Positions 30,232 through 40,137 of a DNA stretch of 64,000 bases are shown in pieces; the first letter of the stretch is position 1, and each line of letters starts with the position of its first letter. Source of the stretch: Zingiber officinale (taxonomy: Eukaryota > Streptophyta > Magnoliopsida > Zingiberales > Zingiberaceae); the NCBI RefSeq assembly GCF_018446385.1, contig NC_055988.1, forward strand, positions 160,840,209 to 160,904,208, read 5' to 3'. Below the pieces are notes generated by a model that searched no databases, was not told the DNA's origin, and saw nothing but the letters and a program-made list of their open reading frames with translations. Position numbers and translations under genes: made by a program.

Positions 30232-30800
30232 CTATATCACAATGACGACGCTCAAAGTATCTATTGTGTTCAAGAGTGTGTGAAAGAATGGTAAGGTGAC
30301 TGATACATGAATAGTAAGAAAGGAGTGAAAGACTAAGAATTCACCTTCTTTATCAGTGAAGAGTGTTTTGATAGTCATTGAGAACCAATTTTCAACAAGA
30401 GTTTTGAATACAATAAAGGTAGAGTATGAATTCAATTTTTTGCGTAAGGGATAAAGTCATATATATTTCGTAAAATGATCAACGAAGATAACATAATATT
30501 TGAGTCCATCAAATGATGATATAGGAGATGCCCAAACATTAGAAAAAAATAATATCCAAAGAAGCACGAGACAAAATACTAGATTTATAAAAGGGTAATT
30601 TATAACTTTTATTAATATTGCATAAAGTACATGAAAAATTATACAAAGTATCAGCAAGAAATGAAAGGCTCAAGGATAAACAAAATGTTGCAAAACACAT
30701 AATGATGGATGACCTAGACGACTATGCCATAAGGAAATAGATGACGAGACAAGTACAAAAAAGGCGAAAAGGGATGATAGCGTAGACGTAAATTTTGACT
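30232..30800 (-). pseudogene. Copia integrase remnant
   Basis: Scattered minus-strand pieces in more than one frame: a zinc-finger region near 30690-30760, then SPISSFDGLKYYVIFVDHFT (core, first Asp region) and LFTDKEGEF (where LQSDNGGEF-type wording is expected). The usual first catalytic SDVWGP reads SNVWAS here, so the active site is damaged. Confidence 0.7.
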
Positions 30801-30864
30801 AGTAATAAACACTATCTCTATGGACCTTGCTTACCAGTGTCGCCCTCGTATGACAATCCAACAT

Positions 30865-31248
30865 CTAAAAATATGAATCAAAGAAAAGAAATGTAGTAGG
30901 ACTAGTAGCACAAAGTGCAGCGACAGAAATTAAATTTTTTGACATAGATAGAACATATAAAACATTGGAGAAAACTAAAGGCAAAGATGGAGTGGAGAAA
31001 AAGAAAGAACCAGTGTGGATATTGGGTAGTTTAGAACCATTATCAATAACGACGCTATCATTCCCCAAGTAAGGCTCATGCAACGAAAGAGTAGTGAGAT
31101 CAATGGTGACATGATGAGAGGTGCCAGAGTCAACCACCCATTCCTGAGAATCAGATGGAGGTGTAAAATAAATGATAATGTACGCAAATGGTGCACTATA
31201 CGCGGGACGCGGAGCGCGTGGAGGAGCTAGTGGAAGCAGAGCAAGCAT
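30865..31248 (-). pseudogene. Copia protease remnant
   Basis: WVVDSGTSHHVT is the copia aspartic-protease active site (D-S-G). It is followed by NVLYVLSMSKNLISV, the region leading into the gag-pre-integrase domain. The frame is open for 127 codons but isolated from its neighbours. Confidence 0.85.
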
Positions 31249-31399
31249 CTAGGGCGTCATATGACTGCATTGTCGAGCAGAGTGACCTTTGGCACCACAG
31301 ATTTGACAACACCCAAGATAACAATTGGGACTAGACATAACTAGATGTGCAGGAGGACACACAGGTAGCCTCGGGATAGACAAGCACGACTGATAGGAC

Positions 31400-31997
31400 A
31401 TCGATGGAATCTGCTGGCAACAACCATGATAGTTTGAATATCAATTACGAGAATTCCTTGTTGGAGCCACAAGACCAGTCATTGGCATCAAAGATGGAGA
31501 AAGTGTCAAGACTTTTAACTGGGCCTTATAGTTGAGGAGCTACTCGAATAACTCATCAAAGATAATAGGGATGTCACAAACTTGCAGAGCATGTTAAATA
31601 TTACAGTAGTCTTGGCTAAGACCATTCATGACACAAATAGAGAGCTTATCAAAGTCAACTTTGATATTCATAAGAGCAAGAGCATCAATGCTTCTTTTGA
31701 TGTCTTCCATGTAATCAGTGATAGAACTGTTATCCTGGTGAGAACAGGCAAGATTTAACGATGAGTCATAATCTTGCCACGTGAGGGAGTAACATAGGTT
31801 CTCTTCATCGTCTATCATGCGTCTCTAGATAAAGTTGATGAAGAAATAAACTGCACAAGAGTAGGGGACATCAAACCTATAATAGCGTTAAGGAGAAGTT
31901 GATCCTGACGGAGCCAAGGAATATGATTAGGATTCGCCTGAGGGAGCGTGGCGCCTGTAGGTGTTATCTGCGTAGGGAGGTAGGGACGTGAGCCATC
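31400..31997 (-). pseudogene. Copia gag remnant
   Basis: The 31818-31594 frame has SITDYMEDIKRSIDALAL and a typical UBN2-like gag continuation. Upstream (31997-31830) WLRQDQLLLNAIIG and LMSPTLVQFI mark the gag N-terminal domain in a different frame. The composite element is inserted just before this point. Confidence 0.75.
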
Positions 31998-32195
31998 TGT
32001 TGGGGTTGCAAGGTTGCAAACATAGTCTCATATTGGAAACACATGGGAAAGATCATGAGTTTATAAGAGAAAAGATATCTCCATTGGCATGAGGCCTTTT
32101 GGGGAGAGCCCAAGAGCAAAATCATGAGGGCTTAGGCCCAAAGTGGACAATATCATGTCAATTGTGGAGATATCTAAATTCTTTTCGATCCTACA
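31998..32195 (+). repeat. Left LTR of the TRIM-like element
   Basis: 198 bp, TG...CA ends. Five or so differences from the right copy, hence a fairly recent insertion. Followed immediately by the PBS. Confidence 0.92.
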
Positions 32196-32209
32196 ATTGG
32201 TATCAGAGC
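32196..32209 (+). other. tRNA-Met primer-binding site, first copy
   Basis: ATTGGTATCAGAGC contains the standard initiator-tRNA-Met complement. It is repeated identically at 37820-37833. Confidence 0.9.
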
Positions 32210-32473
32210 GGGGTCGCTTTGAATTGGTGCAACCACCATTCAAGCATTTTTCGTGGCTTTGTCGTTTATATAGGTTAAAAATATTGGAATTAACAAAATA
32301 TTGCGTTTTTAAAAATTTGTGGTAATATTTTTTTAATATTTTTTAATAATATTTTATTATTTTTTCTCAAAATTCCTTAATTACTATTTTTATTTCTCTC
32401 CCGCACTACTAATCCAAGACTAAGTCTTGGAACAGGTTTTATTGTGTTTATTTTGCGAGATTGTCTTTCTAAG

Positions 32474-33652
32474 ATGACCCATCAAGAAGGCTACAACACT
32501 GCTCGCCCACCGCTCTTCTCCGGAGATAATTTTGGAGATTGGAAGGGTCGGATGGAGGCGTATCTCCAGACTCACTTTGAAGTCTGGATGATCGTCAAAA
32601 CCGGGCTTCAACTGCCAACTAACGGCACCGGCAAGCCACTACCGTATGAGAACTGGGACGCGAACCTTATCAAAAAGGTAGAAGCAAACGCAAAAGCAAC
32701 GTATACACTTCAGTGTGGCTTAACGAATAAGGAACTGAATCGCGCCGGCCCATTCTCAAGTGCCAAGGAGCTGTGGGAGAATCTGATTGAGTTACACGAA
32801 GGTATTCCTGATACAAAAACAGGTAACCATGTTTTAATAAATAAATTATTTGAGCAGACTAATACTAGTCCGGCCGAGGAAGGTGTTGCGTTATTTGCAG
32901 GAACAAGTAAGACAGAGGAAAAGATATGGTCCGAGTCTTCAGATGAATCCGGGTCCGACGAAGAAGAACCGACGAGCTTCCTCGCTCTACCAGTACAAGC
33001 AACCGTGGCGGAAACTGAGTCCGAGTATGAGTCAGAAACCGAGAGCGAATCCGAGACTGAGTCTGATCGAAGCCACGAATCCGCATTCGTTTCCGAAGGA
33101 CCAAAACCCACTGTAAGTTCACTACTCGCAGAATTTCAATTAGATAACTTGCATGAATTATTACCTTACTTAGTAAAAAAGTTGGCTAAATCCAACGTCC
33201 GGGTTAAGTCGCTCCAAAAGGAGGTAACATCCCTTAAGGAAGCGACTGACTTGAGTACTTTAACTGAGCCAGTTCAAATTGGAAATTCGACTCAAGTCCA
33301 ACAACTTGAGGAAGAAAATTCTAATTTGAAAACTCAAATTAAAGAACTCAAAGACACGTTGGAACGGTTCACCTTGGGTTCCAAGAATTTGGATCTAATT
33401 CTTGGAAAACAACGAGCCATTTACAACAAATCCGGACTTGGATTTAAGACCAAAACAAAATATAAATTATATCTGTCTCTAGTTAATAGAAATAATAGAA
33501 ACATGATTCAAGCATGGGTTCCCAAGTCCAAATTGATTAATCAAGTTGGACTTGGTCAATATTGGATCCCGAAGGATCAAATACATTACCTCAATAGACC
33601 TTATCGAGGTTATGATCCAGGGGGAGCTAAAACAATTCAAATTCAAAATTAA
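32474..33652 (+). CDS. SIRE-like copia gag protein (gag-only element)
   Basis: Open frame of 392 codons from MTHQEGYNTARPPLF (the frame is open from 32444, but this Met fits the family start). GDNFGDWKGRMEAYLQTH and TYTLQCGLTNKELNR-type wording, with SAKELWENLIELHEG, mark the copia gag N-terminal domains (DUF4219/UBN2-like). An acidic Ser/Glu/Asp repeat (residues ~160-215) and a predicted coiled coil (LQKEVTSLKE, LEEENSNLKTQIKELKDTLE) follow. No Cys-rich zinc knuckle and no protease, integrase or RT follows. The frame ends at TAA before an AT-rich array. Being open, it could still supply gag protein. Confidence 0.8.
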   Translation: MTHQEGYNTARPPLFSGDNFGDWKGRMEAYLQTHFEVWMIVKTGLQLPTNGTGKPLPYENWDANLIKKVEANAKATYTLQCGLTNKELNRAGPFSSAKELWENLIELHEGIPDTKTGNHVLINKLFEQTNTSPAEEGVALFAGTSKTEEKIWSESSDESGSDEEEPTSFLALPVQATVAETESEYESETESESETESDRSHESAFVSEGPKPTVSSLLAEFQLDNLHELLPYLVKKLAKSNVRVKSLQKEVTSLKEATDLSTLTEPVQIGNSTQVQQLEEENSNLKTQIKELKDTLERFTLGSKNLDLILGKQRAIYNKSGLGFKTKTKYKLYLSLVNRNNRNMIQAWVPKSKLINQVGLGQYWIPKDQIHYLNRPYRGYDPGGAKTIQIQN

Positions 33653-34160
33653 TTATTAATTATTCAAAATTTAAATTTGAAATTAATTATTAATTATTCA
33701 AAATTCAAATTCGAAATTAACTATTAAAATTCAAAATTCAAATTCGAAATTAATTATTAAAATTCAAAATTCAAATTCGAAATTAACTATTAAAATTCAA
33801 AATTCAAAATTCAAATTCGAAATTAATTATTAATTATTCAAAATTCAAATTCGAAATTAACTATTAAAATTCAAAATTCAAATTCGAAATTAATTATTAA
33901 TTATTCAAAATTCAAATTCGAAATTAACTATTAAAATTCAAAATTCAAATTCGAAATTAATTATTAAAATTCAAAATTCAAATTCGAAATTAATTATTAA
34001 TTATTCAAAATTCAAATTCGAAATTAATTATTAAAATTCAAAATTTAAAATTCAAAATTCAAAATTCAAAATTAATCATTCAAAATTCAACATTCGAAAT
34101 CAATTATTAAAATTCAATTTCAAAAATTCAAAATTAATTCAAAAATCCAAAAATCAAAAT
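33640..34160. repeat. AT-rich tandem array
   Basis: About 500 bp built from ATTCAAAATTCAAATTCGAAATTA and (AATTATTA) variants with irregular register. It directly follows the gag stop codon. Confidence 0.9.
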
Positions 34161-36639
34161 AGAAGGAGGGTCCAGAACAGCTGGCAACTCTGAAATCTAT
34201 TTACCCGACTGGGTAACAGAACTTAATCTACCCGAAATGGGCAAACAAGAGTAGATTACCCGACAGGGTAAGTAAGGATAGATTAAAAGGGTTAGATTTA
34301 ACTTGAAACACAGTACTGGTGAAATTTTTGGATGATAGTAAGTTAGGAAAGCTTGGGCATCGCATGTCTAGGAAGATATGGCTTCGACCTGGTGCATTTG
34401 GCCAAGTGGAACTGACCGAAGCTACCCTTAAATGGATCCTAACTAGTTAGACCAAGGTTTAGTATTAAGTTCAATGGGTAGGACTATTTGGAAAACCTCG
34501 AAGGCATGGTTACTTTAATGAGTTCCTTGTGACTCACCATAGCCCAGAAGTTTATCCAAAGAATGCTTACTTGTTGAACCCAAAGCTAAACCTGAATCTA
34601 ACACAAAGTTAAACCAGACCCTTAAATTGAACCTCAATTCATCTCACAAAAATTATAGGATTCCTTGATTGAAAATTCAGATTGGGTGAGATGACTAAGT
34701 AATTAAAAACAAACTGATAATTAATTCAAATTCAAATTAATTTCAAAATTACTTCAAAACTTAATTTTAAAATTCTTTTAAAAGTCCTTTAAAAATATTA
34801 TTCAATTAATTTCAGAATGTTATTCAATTAATTTAAAAGGGTTTAAAAATCTTTAATTCTCAAAATTATGATTGCAAATGTTAACTCCATCTCACGCTCA
34901 CTCATATGCTAAACATGCTTGTTTATCTAGAATGAGTGAGATGGAAAGATAGAAAAAAAATTTTCCTCTAATTCTTGGACTCCCGAACTCAAAGAATTTA
35001 TTAAGGCATTAATTATGGGGAAGTGATTTTAAATTGGTTTTAAAATTAGTTTTTCGTTAAAATAAAATTTTAACTTGACCTCAAAATTAAAAACTATTTT
35101 TTACTTATCTTCAAAAATTCAGGTTATTCTTAACTTAACTTTAAAATTGAAATTATTTATGACCTAGCTTTTAAATTATAACTCTTCTAGAATGTTTTCA
35201 AAGCTAAGCCTTTATGTAAAACCTCTTTAAGCTAAATACTTAATCAAGTCTTCTTTAACTAAGCTTAGTTAGAATATACTCTAAACTTAGCTGTTTGGCA
35301 AGAAGTTTTCTCAAGGCAATCAGTTTTAAGCTGAATATATAGCTAAGTATTTTCAAATTTAGCTAAGTATTTTTTTTAAAGTTAAAAAAAAAAAATTAGC
35401 TAAGTGTCTCTCAAAGCAATTGTTTTCAAATGCTAAGTATTTTTCAAAGCATTCTCAAAATTTCATCAAAACAATTTTTTTAAAAACTAAGTCTTTTTAA
35501 GGTTAAATACTTAACAAAACTATTATCTTCATAAATTTAGCTAAGTCTTTGATAAAAGTATTTTGAATTTAAAAATCTTAGCTAAACTGAGTCTTGATCA
35601 AATTTTTTTTGGTAAACTCCCTCTTTAAAAACTAAGAAATTAAAGTGTTGTGGTATCACAAACATTTGCTTAGTTACTTGTTAATGACAAAAATAACCTT
35701 ATCTTAGCTAAAAGTATCTCTCAAACTAAAGGAAATGGAAATATTAAGATTAAGCATGCTTGTACTTAAGGGATCTGATACCTGATCAAAACAAATCTTA
35801 ACTCATGCTTGGTCTTTAGGGCTCTGATACCTTACTAAAACAAAATGGCAAGCTATTAAACATTAAGGTTATCGCTTCTCCTTTGCCTTAAGTATTCTTG
35901 AAATTCATTTCAAAAACATGCCTTAAACAACTTTTCAAAAACTTCTCCAAATTTAAAACTTTCAAGTGTCCTCTATTTTGAAAATTATTTTTGGAATGTT
36001 GTTAGAAAATTATTTAAGCTGAAACTTTGTCGAAAATTCGTTATGTTAAAATTTTTTTTTTAAGTTAGAAAATTCTTTAAAGTTTGAAAAATTTTGTTAA
36101 GCTGCAATTAACTTCTTTAAGTTGAAAATTTTCCTTGGAAATTTTCTTTAAACCTGAATATTTTTCCAGAAAATTTCTGAAGTTGAAAATTGTGTCTTGA
36201 AAATTTATCTGTGAAAATTTTTGGAAACTCCTCAAAATACACTAAGTTAAAAAGAGCTCCTTTTTGCTATATCTCTTTAAGCAAAATCAATTCTAAGGTG
36301 TTTCCTTTCACTTGCTCCTTGCCTAAGTTAAAATGTTTTCTGCTAAATTCTGTCTTGAAAAGTTAAGTTTTTCAAAACTAGCTCATTTTTGATATATGGC
36401 AAAGGGGGAGAGTAGAGAAATTCAAAGAAAAATTCAAAGAAAATATTTTAAAGGGAGCTTGTATTAAGGGGGAGCTATGACTATTAGTAAAAAATTCAAA
36501 GAGAATAACTTATATTAAGGGGGAGCTATGTTTATGCTTATCTTGCTATCACGCTTATCGTGTTTCTTGTGCTTATACATAACTGCATATTTTTTACTTA
36601 ACATTGAATTTCGATTGCCATTATCAAAAAGGGGGAGAT
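34161..36639. other. Non-coding internal region of the SIRE-like unit
   Basis: About 2.5 kb where pol would be expected, but no pol motif in any frame. Wording such as CTACCCGAAATGGGCAAAC and TTACCCGACAGGGTAAG occurs at 34200-34275. AT-rich sequence with repeated AAGCTAAGT(A/C)TTT phrases fills 35200-35640. Purine tracts AAAGGGGGAG at about 36400, 36465, 36520 and 36630 resemble repeated polypurine tracts; the last abuts the LTR. Confidence 0.6.
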
Positions 36640-36764
36640 TGTTGGTGCGGGAAGCATCCGACGATCGAACCTTAGTTTTGATAATGGCAAAGGATTCAAA
36701 GTTAAGTTAGTGTGTGATCTAATACGTTTGAATAAGTGTTTCAGGAAAGTCCTAGCTGCGGTTA

Positions 36765-37010
36765 GGTAGGTGAAAAACCCTAAGGGGTGGTAACCTTAGG
36801 TCCTAGGGGGCGGTAACCCTAAGTGGAGGAAAACCCTAAGGGGCGGTAACCTTAGGTCCTAGGGGGCGGTAACCCTAGGTGGAGGAAAACCCTAAGGGGC
36901 GGTAACCTTAGGTCCTAGGGGGCGGTAACCCTAGGTGGAGAAAAACCCTAGGGGGTGGTAACCCTAGGTGGAGAAAAACCCTAGGGGGTGGTAACCCTAG
37001 GCGGAAAGTC
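36765..37010. repeat. 56-bp tandem repeat with AAACCCTA motifs
   Basis: About three copies of a 56-bp unit (GGAAAACCCTAAGGGGCGGT, AACCTTAGGTCC, TAGGGGGCGGTAACCCTA), then two copies of a shorter ~33-bp variant. The AAACCCTA core resembles the plant telomere unit, but the units are much longer than 7 bp. Confidence 0.85.
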
Positions 37011-37262
37011 AGTCGGTTTGGAGGACCGGACTGGCATCAGGTAATCTCTCCTGAGGGGAGTAGGTGAGGACGCGTTCCCCGTAGAGGGAACAGTAGGCGT
37101 CGGGTCGACCTAGGGTTTCCGGTTGGGAATCCGAAGTCAGACTCGGACAGTCCGAAGACTGTCAGTTCTTCTTTACTATGTTTTATCAGATTCTAACACT
37201 GTCTTGCAGGGTATTTGCTCGGACTAACCTTGTTTTGCAGGAGAGGAACCTGCTGGAAAAAG

Positions 37263-37420
37263 GTGGTCCCGGCGCCCGGGATGGATCCGGGCGCCCGGAG
37301 GTCCGGGCGCCCGGAGGTCCGGGCGCCCGGGACCAAACTTTATCCCCTGCCGCGACTTCGCCACGTGGAGCATCCTGGTTGGTTGCCCACGTCACACTCC
37401 AGGCGCCCGGAAGGTCATAT
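37263..37420. repeat. GGGCGCCCGG palindromic repeats in the LTR
   Basis: CCGGGCGCCCGG recurs at a 16-bp period (37287-37335) separated by AGGT, with further copies near 37270 and 37403. The same palindrome is repeated at 47838-47970 in the solo LTR. Confidence 0.85.
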
Positions 37421-37819
37421 AAAAAGAGGGTCGAGGGAGCAGCTGAAAGTAGAAGATATTCTAAGCTTTCTTTTGTGAAGAGCTGCCTACAAGACGATCC
37501 CGAAATGCTGCAACGATACCCCGACAACCCGGAGCTTCAGATTTAGTCCTTTGTTATCGGTATAATCTTTTTACTGCTTTGAATTGTAATTAGTTTGTAA
37601 TAGTTTTTACGAGCTTATAGTTGTTGCCCACGGAAAACGATCAAGGATCGCGGGCCTTCGAGTAGGAGTCGATCAAGGCTCCGAACGAAGTAAATCCTCC
37701 TGTCTCTGTGTGCTTGCTTTCTTATTTTCCGCTGCGTTTTAATTACTCGAGTGTTTTACGAATCAAACGAATTAGCCACGAGCGCTATTCACCCCCCCTC
37801 TTGCGCTTTCGATCCATCA

Positions 37820-37833
37820 ATTGGTATCAGAGC
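37820..37833 (+). other. tRNA-Met primer-binding site, second copy
   Basis: ATTGGTATCAGAGC directly after the SIRE-like LTR; identical to 32196-32209. It is followed by different sequence (CCGGACTGCC) from the first copy (GGGGTCGC). Confidence 0.9.
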
Positions 37834-38093
37834 CCGGACTGCCAGAATGTTTAACCACCGACTGTGCACAAGAGCTATGGTCTGATTGAGCCATGTGGGT
37901 ACAATATTGACCTCGAACAAAGAAAGTGGGGGCTCCTATGTTCGGATCAAGAGGACCAGACACCAGGCAGGAAGTCCTATTTGCGACTAGGCAAGGAAGT
38001 CCTAGTAGGTCGGGTGGACCGAGGGGCAGGAAGACCTGGTGGGTCGAGGATCGGACGTGGGAAGCCTATGGTCCTTTGTTTGAGGGGGGGGGT
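37834..38093 (+). other. Short internal region and polypurine tract of the TRIM-like element
   Basis: 260 bp without a gene, with repeated AGGAAGTCCTA(T/G) phrases, ending in TTTGAGGGGGGGGG just before the right LTR. LTR-PBS-short internal-PPT-LTR is the TRIM layout. Confidence 0.75.
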
Positions 38094-38290
38094 TGTTGGG
38101 GTTGCAAGGTTGCAAACATAGTCCCATATTGGAAACACATGGGAAAGATCATGGGTTTATAAGAGAAAAGATATCTCCATTGGCATGAGGCCTTTTGGGG
38201 AGAGCCCAAGAGCAAAACCATGAGAGCTTAGGCCCAAAGTGGACAATATCATGCAATTGTGGAGATATCTAAATTCTTTTCGATCCTACA
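38094..38290 (+). repeat. Right LTR of the TRIM-like element
   Basis: 197 bp, TGTTGGGG...CCTACA, followed by the CCATC duplication at 38291-38295. Confidence 0.92.
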
Positions 38291-38295
38291 CCATC

Positions 38296-38551
38296 AACAA
38301 ATCCTAGTAAGTTATATCTGAATAGAAGAGATATAAACTGCAAACGTCAAATAGAGTAATTGGAGGTGGTGAGTTTCAACGATGCCTAAGTATTAACATT
38401 AAAACCACAAGGTCGGAAGGTGAATCAAGAGCATTTGTGAGAGATAGCCGGCGAGAGATGTTGTCGACAACATCCATTGTAGAAAGAGGTCGGTGGGTAT
38501 TATGGAAAAAAGAAAAAAAAAATTGTTGTTAAACTTAGCGCTTTGATACCA
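38296..38551 (-). other. Copia 5' leader and primer-binding site
   Basis: Continuation of the host copia element beyond the composite. On the minus strand TGGTATCAAAGCGC (38538-38551) directly follows the 5' LTR. It differs from the usual PBS by one base (AAAGC for AGAGC). Confidence 0.65.
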
Positions 38552-38791
38552 TGATATGATGATAATAGAATTCACATATTTTATTAATGATAATACGTGG
38601 TATATAAATACAGTGTAAAATAGGAAAACATATAAAATAAAAAAAATACATAAAATACTAGAAAATAAATAAATATTTTCTAATAATAAATATTTTCTAA
38701 TAACATAAAAATTAGGAAATAAATAAATATTTCCTAATAACATATAAAATATTTAGAAATAAATAAATATTCTTTAATAATAATTATTTCT
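38552..38791 (-). repeat. 5' LTR of the decayed copia element
   Basis: About 240 bp of AT-rich sequence matching 27797-27991. The outer end is approximate because TTCTTAAGATCC does not match the partner's terminus. Confidence 0.65.
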
Positions 38792-38827
38792 TAAGATCCT
38801 GATTTCTCAATTGACAAAGAAAATTTA

Positions 38828-39041
38828 AGGTGTGTTTGATTTGTTTATATTTTCATTTCATTTTTCATAAAATAATATTTTCTCATTTTTCAGAAAATGA
38901 CTTTCTGTGTTTTTCATTTTCTTAAAAAATGCTCTCTCTTTTTCTTAAAAATGAACATGGAAAATATAAACCAAACGTATTTTTCATTTTCTTAAAAAAT
39001 TAAAAAGAAAACAATATAGAAAATACAAATCAAACGCCCCC
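38828..39041. mobile_element. Tourist-like MITE (PIF/Harbinger)
   Basis: Terminal inverted repeats AGGTGTGTTTGATTTGT and (reverse complement of the right end) GGGGGCGTTTGATTTGT, matching at 14 of 17 positions. Flanked by TTA at 38825-38827 and 39042-39044, the three-base TSD of this superfamily. 214 bp, no coding capacity. Confidence 0.75.
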
Positions 39042-39044
39042 TTA

Positions 39045-39626
39045 GTTACAGAATTGTTGAAAGGATCCTCTAACATATTTGCATTTTTGTTGATTATACA
39101 AGATATCACAAACTTGTATTCATTTTTTTTTTTTATTATACTTTGTGTTTCCTCATCTAGGTTCTCAGACAATTAAAAAGCAAAGTTGATGACAAAATGT
39201 GTGATAACCAATAATATAACATATTGTTTTGATTTATTTTTCGATTTATTTACATTACTTATCATCATGTTTTATGAGCATTGACTTGTTTAGAATTTTA
39301 ATGTAAATATCTTCTAATTGATCCAAATGGATTGAGATTGGGTTCGCATCTATGAAGCTTGCTTTAATTGGAGAGATTTGGTTCAACAAGAGAAGTCAAT
39401 TCATCCACTCAAGTCATCGACGGTTGAAGCCCTCAATTCGGTCCAAATTGGAGATCGAGTCAAGTTTGGATGAGTTGGTTCATCAAACATTGAAAATCCA
39501 GTTCAATTGAGACAAATCCGGTTCAACTTGGGGAGCAAACGAAATCCGGTTCAATAATGGGAAGGACTAAGGATTCACTGGTTCACTTCCTCCCCAAGCA
39601 TCCCAGGGTTCTTTCCTCATCCGAGG
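39045..39626. other. Anonymous intergenic DNA
   Basis: No gene. Between 39330 and 39560 several phrases repeat (TCCGGTTCAA, GGTTCA(A/T)), giving a faintly repetitive structure. Confidence 0.3.
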
Positions 39627-39839
39627 TAGGGATGATAATTTCATCCAAATTCGATGGAGGATCTGATATCCGACCCGAATGAAGAAGGATATGAATTGAC
39701 TATCAATATCCGATACCCGACCCGAATACCCGATTAAATAATATATATATACATATATTAAAAAAAAATTCTTTTCCCAAAATTAACTTACTATTTTTGT
39801 TAATATTATGAGGAGACTATATAAATGTTTAATCTATTT

Positions 39840-39882
<43 letters not shown>

Positions 39883-40066
39883 AATAGGGTGTTAGTTTTA
39901 ATATATTTTTTGAATAATAATAGTTGGATAGAAAAAAAAATTATAACTATAGAATATATCCGATCATTTAATGAGTATGAGTATATCCATCGGAGATCCT
40001 ATACCTGATGGGTATGGAGATGGAGGATATAGAATCCGATCCGAATTCTACCCATGGTCATTCCTA
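39627..40066. mobile_element. hAT-like MITE with internal TA microsatellite
   Basis: Left end TAGGGATGATAATTTCATCC and right end (reverse complement) TAGGAATGACCATGGG form imperfect inverted repeats. Flanks ATCCGAGG and ATCGAGGC look like a degraded ~8-bp duplication. Inside, GATACCCGACCCGAATACCC and its near-complement near 39995 continue the inverted layout. A (TA)n tract lies at about 39847-39880. Confidence 0.55.
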
Positions 40067-40137
40067 ATCGAGGCAACTCTAATGGATCCGCATCTCAACC
40101 TCTTCTCAACCCAAAATCCGAATTCTTCGATAAGCTA

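Larger units (their letters stand above)
36640..37819 (+). repeat. SIRE-like LTR within the composite
   Basis: 1180 bp, TGTTGGTGCG...GATCCATCA, with a polypurine tract before it and a PBS after it. Similar in layout and wording to the solo LTR at 47300-48361 (CACGGGCCTTCGAGTAGGAG and CTCCGAACGAAGTAAA shared). It contains a tandem array at 36765-37010 and GGGCGCCCGG repeats at 37263-37335. Confidence 0.9.
31998..38290 (+). mobile_element. TSD-bounded composite: TRIM-like element carrying a one-LTR SIRE-like unit
   Basis: Flanked by CCATC at 31993-31997 and 38291-38295. Outer terminal repeats of 198 and 197 bp (31998-32195, 38094-38290) start TGTTGGGG and end CCTACA. After the left LTR comes a tRNA-Met PBS (TGGTATCAGAGC, 32198-32209), then a gag ORF, AT-rich repeats and non-coding internal sequence. 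A polypurine tract (36626-36639) and a 1180-bp SIRE-like LTR (36640-37819) follow. A second identical PBS (37822-37833) then leads into about 260 bp of short internal sequence ending in a G-run polypurine tract and the right LTR. The two halves are joined at the shared 16-bp CAATTGGTATCAGAGC. The SIRE-like part has no 5' LTR of its own. Confidence 0.85.
27797..38791 (-). mobile_element. Decayed copia element, interrupted by a composite insertion
   Basis: Minus-strand Ty1/copia element. LTR-like ends lie at 27797-27991 and about 38552-38791, sharing CACATATTTTTATTAATGAT, AAAAAATACATAAAATACTA and AAATAAATAAATATTTCCTA. The PBS on the minus strand is TGGTATCAAAGCGC (38538-38551), near the tRNA-iMet complement. 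The polypurine tract CTTAAGGGGG (27992-28001, minus) abuts the LTR start TGTATTAGGG. Gag, protease, integrase, RT and RNase H remnants follow in copia order, all broken. The composite element at 31998-38290 sits within the gag N-terminus. Confidence 0.85.

Noticed and set aside
36765..37010. Interstitial telomere block
   Set aside because: AAACCCTA occurs once or twice per 56-bp unit and not as a 7-bp tandem repeat.
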